Shown here piece by piece: positions 11,998 through 19,984 of a DNA stretch of 37,491 nucleotides; position 1 is the first letter of the stretch; each line of letters begins with the position of its first letter. A program made the position numbers and the translations under genes. Origin of the DNA: Firmicutes bacterium AM55-24TS (GTDB taxonomy: Bacteria; Bacillota; Clostridia; UBA1381). The notes beneath the pieces are model-generated. The model saw only the letters and a list, made by a program, of their open reading frames with translations. It was not told the DNA's origin and made no database searches. Where the stretch lies: positions 1 to 37,491 of the forward strand of contig QTVU01000028.1 in the NCBI GenBank assembly GCA_003460745.1, in the 5' to 3' direction.

Positions 11998-13494
11998 CTA
12001 CTTTACAAAACGTTTCTTACAATCTTCAACAGATGAACGGATTTTTTCTTCACATTCTTTACTCATTTCACCTGTGTTTTCAATCGTATCTATTATATCA
12101 TGTGCATTATTTTCAATATACTCAAATAATGATGTTTCAAATTCCTGTATTCTTTCAACAGGTATATCTTCAAGCAAATCGTTTATAACCGCATAAATAA
12201 TTACCACTTGCAATGATACTCTTATCGGCGTATTTCTTCCTTGCTTTAGCACTTCAACTATTCTCTCACCCTTTGCAAGACGCATTTTTGTGTCTTTATC
12301 AAGGTCCGAGCCGAACTGTGCGAATGCTTGAAGTTCTCTGTACTGTGAATACGAAAGTTTCAGACTTCCGGCAACTTTTTTCATTGCCTTTATCTGTGCG
12401 TTACCGCCTACACGCGACACGCTTATACCGGGATTGACCGCCGGCATAATACCCGAATGGAATAATTCCGTTTCAAGGAATATCTGTCCGTCCGTAATTG
12501 AAATTACGTTTGTCGGTATATATGCCGAAACATCGCCCGCCTGTGTTTCTATAATCGGCAATGCAGTAAGCGAGCCGCCGCCCAAATCGTCCGACAATCT
12601 CGCCGCTCTTTCAAGCAATCTTGAATGTAAATAGAATACATCGCCCGGATATGCCTCACGTCCCGGTGAACGTCTTAAAAGCAACGACAACGCTCTGTAT
12701 GCTACTGCGTGTTTTGACAAATCATCATACACAATCAAAACGTCCTTGCCTTTATACATAAAATATTCGCCCATTGCACAACCTGCATACGGTGCAATAT
12801 ATTGAAGTGCCGGCATTTCAGACGCCGTTGCGGAAACGACAATCGTATAATCCATCGCACCGGCCTTTTCAAGCGTATCAACGATTGACGCAACCGTTGA
12901 ACGCTTTTGACCTATCGCAACGTAAATACAAAGTACGTCCGTATCTTTTTGGTTTATAATGGTATCAACCGCAATCGCCGTTTTACCTGTTTGTCTGTCA
13001 CCGATTATAAGTTCTCTCTGTCCTCTGCCAATAGGTATCATAGAGTCAATCGCCTTTATACCTGTCTGCAAAGGCACGCTTACAGACTTACGTTCGATAA
13101 TTCCCGACGCCGGAGACTCGACAGGTCGGGTTTCGGTTGTGTTTATCGCGCCCTTGCCGTCAATAGGGTTTCCGAGAGCGTCAACAACACGCCCCAAAAG
13201 TGCATCACCAACGGGAACGTCTGCAACACGCCCTGTACGTTTCGCGATACTGCCCTCTTTTATTCCCGTATCATCACCGAGAATAACAACGCTGACGTTA
13301 TCTTCTTCAAGGTTCAGAGCCATAGACATAACTCCGCCGTCAAGTTCGATAAGCTCACCCGCCATACACGCGTCAAGTCCGTGTATACGTGCAATTCCGT
13401 CACCGACTTCTATAACATAACCCGTTTCTGTTTCGCGTATTATATTATCGTAATTTTTAATTCTGTCCTTTATAACTTTGCTTAAATCCTGCAT
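11998..13494 (-). CDS. atpA: ATP synthase F1 alpha subunit
   Basis: A 498-residue non-catalytic nucleotide-binding subunit. Walker A is [24 protein letters not shown] and [16 protein letters not shown] are the family signature. The C-terminal domain ends with CKKRFVK. The frame is intact. It begins 14 bases after the end of the split atpH. Confidence 0.98.
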   Translation of the reverse strand: MQDLSKVIKDRIKNYDNIIRETETGYVIEVGDGIARIHGLDACMAGELIELDGGVMSMALNLEEDNVSVVILGDDTGIKEGSIAKRTGRVADVPVGDALLGRVVDALGNPIDGKGAINTTETRPVESPASGIIERKSVSVPLQTGIKAIDSMIPIGRGQRELIIGDRQTGKTAIAVDTIINQKDTDVLCIYVAIGQKRSTVASIVDTLEKAGAMDYTIVVSATASEMPALQYIAPYAGCAMGEYFMYKGKDVLIVYDDLSKHAVAYRALSLLLRRSPGREAYPGDVFYLHSRLLERAARLSDDLGGGSLTALPIIETQAGDVSAYIPTNVISITDGQIFLETELFHSGIMPAVNPGISVSRVGGNAQIKAMKKVAGSLKLSYSQYRELQAFAQFGSDLDKDTKMRLAKGERIVEVLKQGRNTPIRVSLQVVIIYAVINDLLEDIPVERIQEFETSLFEYIENNAHDIIDTIENTGEMSKECEEKIRSSVEDCKKRFVK

Positions 13495-13508
13495 CTTCTA
13501 CTCCTATG

Positions 13509-14032
13509 CTATATCAAAGCTTTTTTTAAATCTTCAAGTCCTGATTTTATACTTGAATCAATCCGTATACCATCTGTTTCGATTATAATTCCGCCTATAC
13601 ATTTTTTATCAATGTGCATTTTCAAAACTACTTTTCCGCCTGTTTTCTTTTCAAGTTTCTGCAATAGTTTTTCTTCCAAATGCTTTCCGATAGGCTTTGC
13701 TGTTGTAACATTAACAATTTTTATACTATTGTCCTCATTATACAGCTTTTCATATGTTTTAAACATTCCCCGATGTGATGTACACTATGCTTTTCCGAAA
13801 GTAACTTTAAGAAATTCAAAACATATCTGTTCACCTTGCCCAAGAAATCTTCGTTAAGTATCTCCATAAGGTCATCACGTTCGATTTGAGGTGAATCAAG
13901 TATTTTAACATATGCAGGGTGTTCGTTAAATAACGAAACAATCCCCTCAAGATCAACCAAAATCTCTCTTGACATCCCCTCATCTTTTGCAAGGTCGTAA
14001 AGCGAGGCACCGTAAGTCTGTGGTGCAGACAT
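13509..14032 (-). CDS. atpH: ATP synthase F1 delta subunit, interrupted by a -1 frame change
   Basis: The stator subunit joining F1 to the b stalk appears in two overlapping frames. The first (14032 to a TAA at 13721) holds the N-terminal helical domain from MSAPQTYGASLYDLA to FLKLLSEKHSVHHIGECLK. The second (from about 13763 to 13509) holds YEKLYNEDNSI, the VTTAKPIG strand and the C-terminal KKCIGGIIIETDG domain. Joining them at 13757-13763 gives one continuous delta of normal length with no gap. The join falls on a T TTA AAA heptamer. Only an ATG in the -1 frame could start a separate C-terminal protein, and it has GGGG one base before it, too close for normal initiation. A lost base, a sequencing error or programmed slippage all fit. 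The first ATG used has AGGTGA upstream. Confidence 0.85.
13757..13763 (-). other. atpH: -1 slippery heptamer T TTA AAA at the atpH frame change
   Basis: On the minus strand the frame-0 codons are TGT TTA AAA CAT, so the heptamer is X XXY YYZ in the proper phase. After slippage both codons would re-pair as TTT AAA. The -1 frame has a TAG some 20 bases upstream, so the shift must happen close to this site. A weak 5-bp stem (GCTGT with ACAGC) lies downstream. No strong stimulatory structure or well-spaced internal ribosome binding site was found. Confidence 0.5.
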
Positions 14033-14041
14033 ATAAATCAC

Positions 14042-14536
14042 CTACATTCTATCAATAATATCAGAAATTAGTTCTTCATCATCACTGTCAGTTAATTTTT
14101 TGCCTATAATTTTTTCTGCCGCATCGACAGCCATAGACGCAATCTCTCTCTTTGCGTCAGTGACTGCGTTCTGCTTATCTTGTTCAATCTGCTTTTGACT
14201 CTTTTCCATTATATACCGAACTTTTTCATTTGCCTCATTTACAATAGATTCAGAGCGTCTGTCCGCCGTTTCAACCGCCGATTTTATTATACCGTCAGCC
14301 TCATTTTTTGCAGACAAAAGTTTTTCTTCGTATTCACTTTTAAGGCTTAGTGCCTTATCGTTGGTTTCCTCTGCCTGTTTATACGAATTTTCGATTTCTT
14401 CTGCGCGTTCATCAAGTATCTTCATTACAGGTTTAAACAAAAACTTCTTTAAAAGCAGAAACAATATGAGCAGGTTTGCCCACGTAAAAATCATTGTCCA
14501 TGTGTCTATGGATACAAAAGGCAAATATTCATTCAT
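14042..14536 (-). CDS. atpF: ATP synthase Fo b subunit
   Basis: A 164-residue peripheral stalk subunit. One N-terminal membrane helix (TMIFTWANLLILFLLLKKFL, about 13-32) is followed by a long charged, mostly helical coiled coil. This is the usual length and layout. It lies between atpE and atpH. The atpH ribosome binding site overlaps its TAG stop. Confidence 0.96.
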   Translation of the reverse strand: MNEYLPFVSIDTWTMIFTWANLLILFLLLKKFLFKPVMKILDERAEEIENSYKQAEETNDKALSLKSEYEEKLLSAKNEADGIIKSAVETADRRSESIVNEANEKVRYIMEKSQKQIEQDKQNAVTDAKREIASMAVDAAEKIIGKKLTDSDDEELISDIIDRM

Positions 14537-14561
14537 TTGCTCTCATCCTTTCGCTGTTTGA

Positions 14562-14867
<306 letters not shown>

Positions 14868-15590
14868 TTAGTCGCCTGCACTTTGAACAAACACCATCGT
14901 AAGCATACAGATTATATATGCCTGCAAAAAGCTTGTGAACAGGTCAAAGTAAACCGAAAGTATTGCCGGAATACCGACTTGTAAAATCGGTATTGTTGCA
15001 AAGAAATCATTTGGTATCCACGAAAGTATAACACTGCTAAGACTCGCCAAACCGCCGTATACAAGTGATGTTATAACAAGACCTGCGGCAATATTACCGA
15101 AATGACGGAACGTCATTGAAACAGGATTTGCGATTTCACTTATAAGGTTAAGCGGTGTTATAACCGGTACAGGTTCGGTAAACGATTTAAGCCAACCGAA
15201 AACACCGTGATTTTTGATGTTCGTCACTTGTATCATAAGGAACGTCACTATCGACCACGAAAGTATAACGCTTAAATCAGCCGTTATCGGTCTTAACCCC
15301 GTAAGCGACGATAAACTTCCGACTATCGAAAATATAAAAAGCGTTCCTATATACGGTGCGAACGACATATATTTTTCACCCATTGTATCCTTTACAAGAT
15401 TGTAAAGCATTGTAATGAGTTTTTCTGCCACAAGTTGTTTCTTTGACGGATTTCTTACTCGCATACCGTGTGTCAGCCATACAGACACTATCACGAGTGC
15501 CGCCGTTATAATCCACATATTGACTATACTTTCGGTTACTTTAATTCCACCGAAAAGCGGTATCTCAAATAAAACCTTAGGTCCGTTCAT
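14868..15590 (-). CDS. atpB: ATP synthase Fo a subunit
   Basis: A 240-residue membrane stator with 5-6 hydrophobic helices. The essential Arg lies in NPVSMTFRHFGNIAAG. The last helix is SVYFDLFTSFLQAYIICMLT. It overlaps the end of the upstream atpI-like gene by 14 bases, so the two are coupled. Together with the c subunit it forms the ion path. Confidence 0.96.
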   Translation of the reverse strand: MNGPKVLFEIPLFGGIKVTESIVNMWIITAALVIVSVWLTHGMRVRNPSKKQLVAEKLITMLYNLVKDTMGEKYMSFAPYIGTLFIFSIVGSLSSLTGLRPITADLSVILSWSIVTFLMIQVTNIKNHGVFGWLKSFTEPVPVITPLNLISEIANPVSMTFRHFGNIAAGLVITSLVYGGLASLSSVILSWIPNDFFATIPILQVGIPAILSVYFDLFTSFLQAYIICMLTMVFVQSAGD

Positions 15591-15975
15591 CTTCTGACAC
15601 TTCCCTTTCCTTTTTTCTCGTAAGATTTAGTATGAATATAGAAATCTGCGGGAATATAAGCGGAATTATAACGCATACATAGTTTAGATAATCAACCTTT
15701 GTTGCCCAAATTACCGCAAGTGCAATAAGTGCCAGCCTACCTATATAACCGACTCCCATAAGTCCGGACGCACCTTTTTGCTTTGACACACATCTTTCAA
15801 GGATAATTCCCATAAGTGCAAAGTTTAAAATTGCCACCGCACATCCGAGAAGTGTTCCGAATATTGCAGATAAACCAAAAAACTTTGTCGGCAAAGTAAC
15901 AAGTACTTGCACCGCTCCGAGTATGATCACACCTATTGCAATATTTCTTATTTCGACAAGTAAAGTCTTTGACAC
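15577..15975 (-). CDS. atpI: AtpI-like small membrane protein of the ATP synthase operon
   Basis: A 132-residue protein with four predicted membrane helices, first in the operon as AtpI/UncI proteins usually are. These help assemble the c ring. Conservation is low, so the call rests on size, topology, a pfam03899-like pattern (GTLLGCAVAILNFALMG) and position. The start is GTG at 15975 with AGAGGGG six bases upstream. Confidence 0.8.
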   Translation of the reverse strand: MSKTLLVEIRNIAIGVIILGAVQVLVTLPTKFFGLSAIFGTLLGCAVAILNFALMGIILERCVSKQKGASGLMGVGYIGRLALIALAVIWATKVDYLNYVCVIIPLIFPQISIFILNLTRKKEREVSEDERT

Positions 15976-16010
15976 ATATTTCCCCTCTTTCTCTTTTTGA
16001 TACTATATCT

Positions 16011-16038
16011 ATTTTACCATAATACTTATTATTTTCAA
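16011..16038 (-). promoter_or_regulatory. probable promoter of the atp operon
   Basis: On the minus strand, TTGAAA (16033-16038) and TAAAAT (16011-16016) have a 16-base spacer. A second -10-like TATAGT lies a little downstream. The leader to the GTG start is about 30 bases. Confidence 0.5.
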
Positions 16039-16110
16039 CCCTTAGTTTTCCGACAAACGTATATTTTTAAACAATCTTATCGTTATTTGTCGTTTATTCT
16101 TTTATTTTCT

Positions 16111-16176
16111 CACTTATACACAAATTTATCCTTTTCTTTGTTGCACTTATACACAAATTTATCCTTTTCTTTGTTG
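16111..16176. repeat. 33-bp tandem repeat, two exact copies, each with a DnaA-box-like TTATACACA
   Basis: Units lie at 16111-16143 and 16144-16176, with a decayed third start (CACTTTGCACAAA) after them. Each unit holds TTATACACA (16114-16122 and 16147-16155), which fits the DnaA box form TTATNCACA. The repeat sits in the roughly 310-base gene-free gap upstream of the atp operon. Apart from it, the atp promoter and the abgT terminator, this gap shows nothing I can name. Confidence 0.75.
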
Positions 16177-16295
16177 CACTTTGCACAAAGAACAATGAGT
16201 ATATTTTCACTTTTTGTTTAATTATCTTAATTCCAAACCTTCCTATATATTATGTTATTTTTTATTCATTTATTCAAACATAACCTTCTCAAATC

Positions 16296-16330
16296 AAAAA
16301 GCGCAAATCTAAACAGATTCGCGCTTTTTA
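16296..16330 (-). terminator. terminator of abgT
   Basis: GCGCAAATCT (16301-16310) pairs with AGATTCGCGC (16315-16324) with one mismatch and a 4-base loop, flanked by A5 and T5. On the minus strand it lies directly behind the abgT stop codon and is followed by TTTTT. Confidence 0.75.
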
Positions 16331-16333
16331 TTT

Positions 16334-17878
16334 TTAAAATCCCAACGGAATTTTGAACAGAATAAATGCCATTAACAGCAATGTCCACGATACCATAAAT
16401 ATAACCGAATACGGAATCATCATTGATATTAAGTTACCTGCCGTAAATTCTGGTTTATACTTTCGCATATACATAAGCACCACTCCCGCATACGTCATAA
16501 GCGGGGTTATGATATTCGTTGACGAATCGGCAATTCTGTATGCCGCCGCAACAACATCGGGCGTCATTGAGTTGTTTACATGGTATAGCATCGGCACAAA
16601 AATCGGTCCGAGCAACATCCATTTTGAACTCAATCCGCCGACAAACAGATTAATAAATCCTGTTATCAATATAAAGCCGATTATAAGCAATATCGGTGAA
16701 TTTGACGCACCGACCGTCTGCAAGCCCATTGCTCCGATATACGTTATATACGTTCCCAAGTTTGTATAAGTCAAAAGTGACAGGAAGTTATAGCTGAAGA
16801 ACGTCAAAACAATCGCATATCCCATTGTACCGATTTGCTTGGACATAGCTCCGACCATATCGCTGAGTTTTCTGAACTTACCCACAGCATATCCGTAAAA
16901 CATTCCCGGGACAAAGAATATGAATGTAATTATCAATATGATGTTGTCAAGAAATGGTGTTACAGCTTTACCTGTTTCATCAACGTATGACGAAAGCGGT
17001 CCGAAACCAAGCAATACCGCTGCTGCAAGTGCTGTCAAAAGTCCCGCCCCCGACCACCACAGCGCTCTTTTTTCTTTATCAGAAACAGCAAATTCACTTA
17101 CATTTATATCTGACGGAATTATATATTTCTGTTTTTCAAATTTAGGTTTTACAAACTTTATTGTAACAAATCCGCCTATTATTACAAGCATTACTGTTGA
17201 CGCAAGCATAAAATAATAGTGCATTGTCACAGGATTTATCGCTTTTCCGAGATACGAAACGAACGGTATGTTCTGACTGCTTGCAAAAGCCTCCGCATTT
17301 GTACCGATTATAACGTCAACAACCGTTGCCGGTATCAAATTTGCACTGAATCCGGCACTTACGCCTGCAAACGCCGCCGCCATACCTATAAGTGGATTTT
17401 TCCCTATACCGACATATAAAAGTCCGGCAAGCGGTATCAAAATCAAATATCCCGCATCTGTTGCAATATTACTCATTATTCCGAGAAATACAAGCACAAA
17501 CGGCAGCAGCTTATCCGATATATTTGTACCCATACGTCTTATAAGTGCCGACAAAAGTCCCGATTCTTCCGCTATACCTATACCAAACATTACTATTAAT
17601 ATAGTACCTACTATACCTCCGGCATATCCGAGCCAATTATCAAGTATCGCATTTGAGAATATCCACCTCACATTTTCGGCAGTGAACATATTTTTAATCT
17701 CATAACTCACGCTTGTACCGTCAGCCGAAGTCATAGAGAATGTATTTCCTCCGAATATCCCCGTTACAACAAGCACCAATATATAAAGCAATATAAAAAT
17801 TATAACAGGGTCAGGTATTTTCTGCCCGAGTTTTTCAATTATTCCGATTTTATCTTTTTTACGCAAAACAAAAATCAC
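16334..17878 (-). CDS. abgT: AbgT-family transporter
   Basis: About 510 residues, the usual size for AbgT, with about ten hydrophobic segments. Near the start IEKLGQKIPDPVIIFILLY matches the family opening (GNKLPHPVTLF). The central GVSAGFSANLIPATVVDV is a re-entrant hairpin motif. Known members take up p-aminobenzoyl-glutamate or export sulfonamide-like compounds using ion gradients; the substrate here is unknown. The first possible start is GTG at 17878, but its ribosome binding site would touch it. A TTG at 17866 giving MRKKDKIG is a fair alternative. The start region lies inside a hairpin, described at 17872-17916. It is followed by its own terminator. Confidence 0.88.
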   Translation of the reverse strand: MIFVLRKKDKIGIIEKLGQKIPDPVIIFILLYILVLVVTGIFGGNTFSMTSADGTSVSYEIKNMFTAENVRWIFSNAILDNWLGYAGGIVGTILIVMFGIGIAEESGLLSALIRRMGTNISDKLLPFVLVFLGIMSNIATDAGYLILIPLAGLLYVGIGKNPLIGMAAAFAGVSAGFSANLIPATVVDVIIGTNAEAFASSQNIPFVSYLGKAINPVTMHYYFMLASTVMLVIIGGFVTIKFVKPKFEKQKYIIPSDINVSEFAVSDKEKRALWWSGAGLLTALAAAVLLGFGPLSSYVDETGKAVTPFLDNIILIITFIFFVPGMFYGYAVGKFRKLSDMVGAMSKQIGTMGYAIVLTFFSYNFLSLLTYTNLGTYITYIGAMGLQTVGASNSPILLIIGFILITGFINLFVGGLSSKWMLLGPIFVPMLYHVNNSMTPDVVAAAYRIADSSTNIITPLMTYAGVVLMYMRKYKPEFTAGNLISMMIPYSVIFMVSWTLLLMAFILFKIPLGF

Positions 17879-17916
17879 TCCCTTCTGTATGATACTATAC
17901 CATACGGGAGTGATTT
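17872..17916 (-). promoter_or_regulatory. hairpin over the abgT ribosome binding site and start
   Basis: AAATCACTCCC (17872-17882) and GGGAGTGATTT (17906-17916) pair perfectly over 11 bp, with an inner GTATG/CATAC stem. On the minus strand the 3' arm contains GGGAGTGA and the GTG start and is followed by TTGTTTTG, so it can also end transcripts coming from the cyclophilin gene. The abgT promoter's -10 lies in the loop, so the 5' arm would be absent from abgT's own transcript. Confidence 0.65.
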
Positions 17917-17923
17917 AATTCAA
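17894..17923 (-). promoter_or_regulatory. probable abgT promoter
   Basis: On the minus strand, TTGAAT (17918-17923) and TATAGT (17894-17899) with an 18-base spacer. The start of transcription would fall near 17887, between the two arms of the hairpin. Confidence 0.45.
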
Positions 17924-17943
17924 CGAACAATATATGCCAAAAG

Positions 17944-18981
17944 CTATTTGATAACTATTGTCTTTATGATTTGAGTTTGAACAGGTACATCGTCCATACC
18001 CATATTCGTTAGTGAATGAGTTTCGGTTTCTGCGATTTTATCCACATATTCCATACCGGACGTAACCTTACCGAATGCCGCATACTGACCGTTAAGCGAC
18101 GGACTGTCTCGGTGCATAATAAAGAACTGACTTGACGCACTGTCCATACTCATTGCCGTTCTTGCCATTGATATAACACCTCTTTCGTGAGGTATCATAT
18201 TAAAACTTCCGTTTTGCAAGAATTCACCTGTTATTGTATCTGTTTCGTGCTGTGTCATATCGGTATCATAGCCGCCGCCCTGAATCATAAAGTCTTTTAT
18301 AACTCTGTGGAACACAAGTCCGTTATAGAATTTTTCATTTGCAAGTTTAACAAAATTTGCAACCGTTTTCGGTGCAATATCCGGATAAAGTTCAAGTTCG
18401 ATATTGCCGCCATCCTCAAGTTGAATTTCAGCATTTACAACGTTTCCTGTGCCGTCAGCATAACCTTTATATGTGTCATATTTTTCGGCAAAAGCCTTTT
18501 CATATGATTCAAATTTCTTTGCAAGTCCTTCTTCTATATTTTTCTTCGTGTAGTCGATTGTAACGGTTGATGCACCTCCGTCCCAATTAACCGTTGCACC
18601 GAACATTTCCGATATTGCTCTTAGCGGTACCATTGTGTAGTCATTCATTATAGTCGGTGATACGTCCATTACAGTTGTATCTTCAAGCGCAGTTGCCGAA
18701 GTTTTAAATGCATGGTCTTTGTCAATCCAAGTAAAATACAGATTACTTCCGTCACAAAGTGTTATACCCTTTGTATCTGCGTCCCACGACACGTCACAGC
18801 CAAGCGCCTCCGAAACAGCTCTAAGAGGTACAAGTGTTCTTTCTTCAACAATTACAGGTGCCATTTCGGGATGAATTTCCTCACCGTTTACCTTTACCGT
18901 AATATCACTCGCCTGTACTGTCGGAACCAATGCCATTGTCACCGTCATTATTGACACCAACATTAAGCTTAACTTTCTCAT
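17944..18981 (-). CDS. secreted cyclophilin-type peptidyl-prolyl isomerase with N-terminal stalk domain
   Basis: A 345-residue exported protein. The ATG at 18981 follows AAGGAG and opens a signal peptide MRKLSLMLVSIMTVTMALVP ending near VQASD, without a lipobox. Residues of about 28-145 form two copies of the copper-amine-oxidase-N (stalk) repeat, seen as VPLRAVSEALG and VPLRAISEMFG. A linker helix follows. The C-terminal cyclophilin domain has FHRVIKDFMIQGG, the catalytic Arg in that motif, and SQFFIMHRDSPSLNGQYAAFGKV. It should speed proline isomerisation and folding outside the cell or at the wall. Its first 77 bases overlap the end of the upstream membrane protein gene. Confidence 0.92.
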   Translation of the reverse strand: MRKLSLMLVSIMTVTMALVPTVQASDITVKVNGEEIHPEMAPVIVEERTLVPLRAVSEALGCDVSWDADTKGITLCDGSNLYFTWIDKDHAFKTSATALEDTTVMDVSPTIMNDYTMVPLRAISEMFGATVNWDGGASTVTIDYTKKNIEEGLAKKFESYEKAFAEKYDTYKGYADGTGNVVNAEIQLEDGGNIELELYPDIAPKTVANFVKLANEKFYNGLVFHRVIKDFMIQGGGYDTDMTQHETDTITGEFLQNGSFNMIPHERGVISMARTAMSMDSASSQFFIMHRDSPSLNGQYAAFGKVTSGMEYVDKIAETETHSLTNMGMDDVPVQTQIIKTIVIK

Positions 18982-19807
18982 TCTTATTTCTCCTTTTCTT
19001 ACTCTTAAATTCTTCAATCATTTTTTGAGTTTCTTCGATTTCCTCTGTTGTTTTCATAAGCGGAATGAAACTTTTCGCAATCTTTCCTTTACCTCTGTGC
19101 TTTATGTAGAGTATTCCGATAATCGAAAATACAACCGCACCGATACAGTTTACCATAAGATCTTTCATTGTATCGATTATTCCGACATCAAGATATCCTC
19201 CCTCTATAACGTACTGTCCTCCGTTATAGTTCACAATCGTACTTGTTATGCCGTTTAAGCTGACCGTGCCGTTAAGTCCGTTCGGGTTAAGCGTTGCGGA
19301 ATGTATTGCATTCACGATAAAATCTTTCTGCATATCCATTCCGAAAATTTGGTCCATACCAAATTCAAAGAACTCCCAAACCACTCCGACCGTCATAGAA
19401 AAACAAAATGCCACGAATGCTACAAAAAACGGTGACATATTAATATGAAATCTCGGGTCTTGATTTAAAATATCAATAAGTGCAAAGCCAATCGCCGCCA
19501 TTATAAATCCGTTAATTGTATGGAGTACAGTGTCCCAATACGGAAAAATCGTATAAAAACTTTGTATCTCACCGAGTATTTCCGCCGCGAATATGAATAG
19601 TAAAATTACAACTTCAAGCATTGTCGGTAATTTTATGTTCAATTTTAAGTCTACAAATCTCGGAATGTTAAATAAAACCAAAGTTAGCAGACACAGAAAT
19701 ACATTATAGAAATTTCTGTTGAATATTTCCGCTACCATTGTTAAAACAACCAGAATTTGAAGAACAAGCAACAGTACAAACCTACCTTTTTTTCCGATCC
19801 TCTTCAT
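18905..19807 (-). CDS. multi-span membrane protein (YjdF/DUF2238-like)
   Basis: A 300-residue inner-membrane protein from the ATG at 19807, which has AAGGAG 8 bases upstream. There are about six membrane helices. WDTVLHTINGFIMAAIGFAL and MTVGVVWEFFEFGMDQIFG resemble DUF2238/YjdF proteins; their function is not known to me. The C-terminus is a charged cytosolic tail (EEIEETQKMIEEFKSKKRR). The last 25 codons overlap the cyclophilin gene and read as a Gly/Asp/Asn-rich string, which looks like a by-product of the other frame. The cyclophilin ribosome binding site lies inside this gene, so the two are coupled. Confidence 0.7.
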   Translation of the reverse strand: MKRIGKKGRFVLLLVLQILVVLTMVAEIFNRNFYNVFLCLLTLVLFNIPRFVDLKLNIKLPTMLEVVILLFIFAAEILGEIQSFYTIFPYWDTVLHTINGFIMAAIGFALIDILNQDPRFHINMSPFFVAFVAFCFSMTVGVVWEFFEFGMDQIFGMDMQKDFIVNAIHSATLNPNGLNGTVSLNGITSTIVNYNGGQYVIEGGYLDVGIIDTMKDLMVNCIGAVVFSIIGILYIKHRGKGKIAKSFIPLMKTTEEIEETQKMIEEFKSKKRRNKNEKVKLNVGVNNDGDNGIGSDSTGE

Positions 19808-19838
19808 AATATATTCTCCTTTAACGATAGTATAGATT

Positions 19839-19867
19839 ATTATATCATAATCCGACATTTTTTTCAA
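19839..19867 (-). promoter_or_regulatory. promoter of the membrane protein-cyclophilin unit
   Basis: On the minus strand, TTGAAA (19862-19867) and TATAAT (19839-19844) with a 17-base spacer. It is divergent from the promoter of the oleate-hydratase-like gene. Confidence 0.65.
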
Positions 19868-19877
19868 TCAAAATGTT

Positions 19878-19941
19878 TACAGTATGTTCACTTTTTGCAG
19901 GGTAATATTTACTGTACAAAATTTGTTTTTTGTGATATAAT
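19878..19941 (+). promoter_or_regulatory. promoter and possible operator of the oleate-hydratase-like gene
   Basis: TGTACA (19913-19918) and TATAAT (19936-19941) have a 17-base spacer. Inverted half sites TACAGTA (19878-19884) and TACTGTA (19910-19916) flank 25 bases, and the second overlaps the -35. This spacing would suit a repressor that loops or binds on one face, but the regulator is unknown. Confidence 0.45.
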
Positions 19942-19984
19942 AAGTAAATAGAATTGATTGAACGATTTTTAGGAGCGTGTTATT

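Noticed and set aside
13509..13766. A separate C-terminal delta protein starting at the ATG of 13766
   Set aside because: The only GGGG stretch is one base from the ATG, too close for initiation, and the alignment to delta continues upstream without a gap. Kept as one interrupted atpH.
16111..16176. Replication origin oriC
   Set aside because: Only two DnaA-like boxes, no dnaA or dnaN nearby, and no clear unwinding element beyond general A/T richness. Kept only as a finding.
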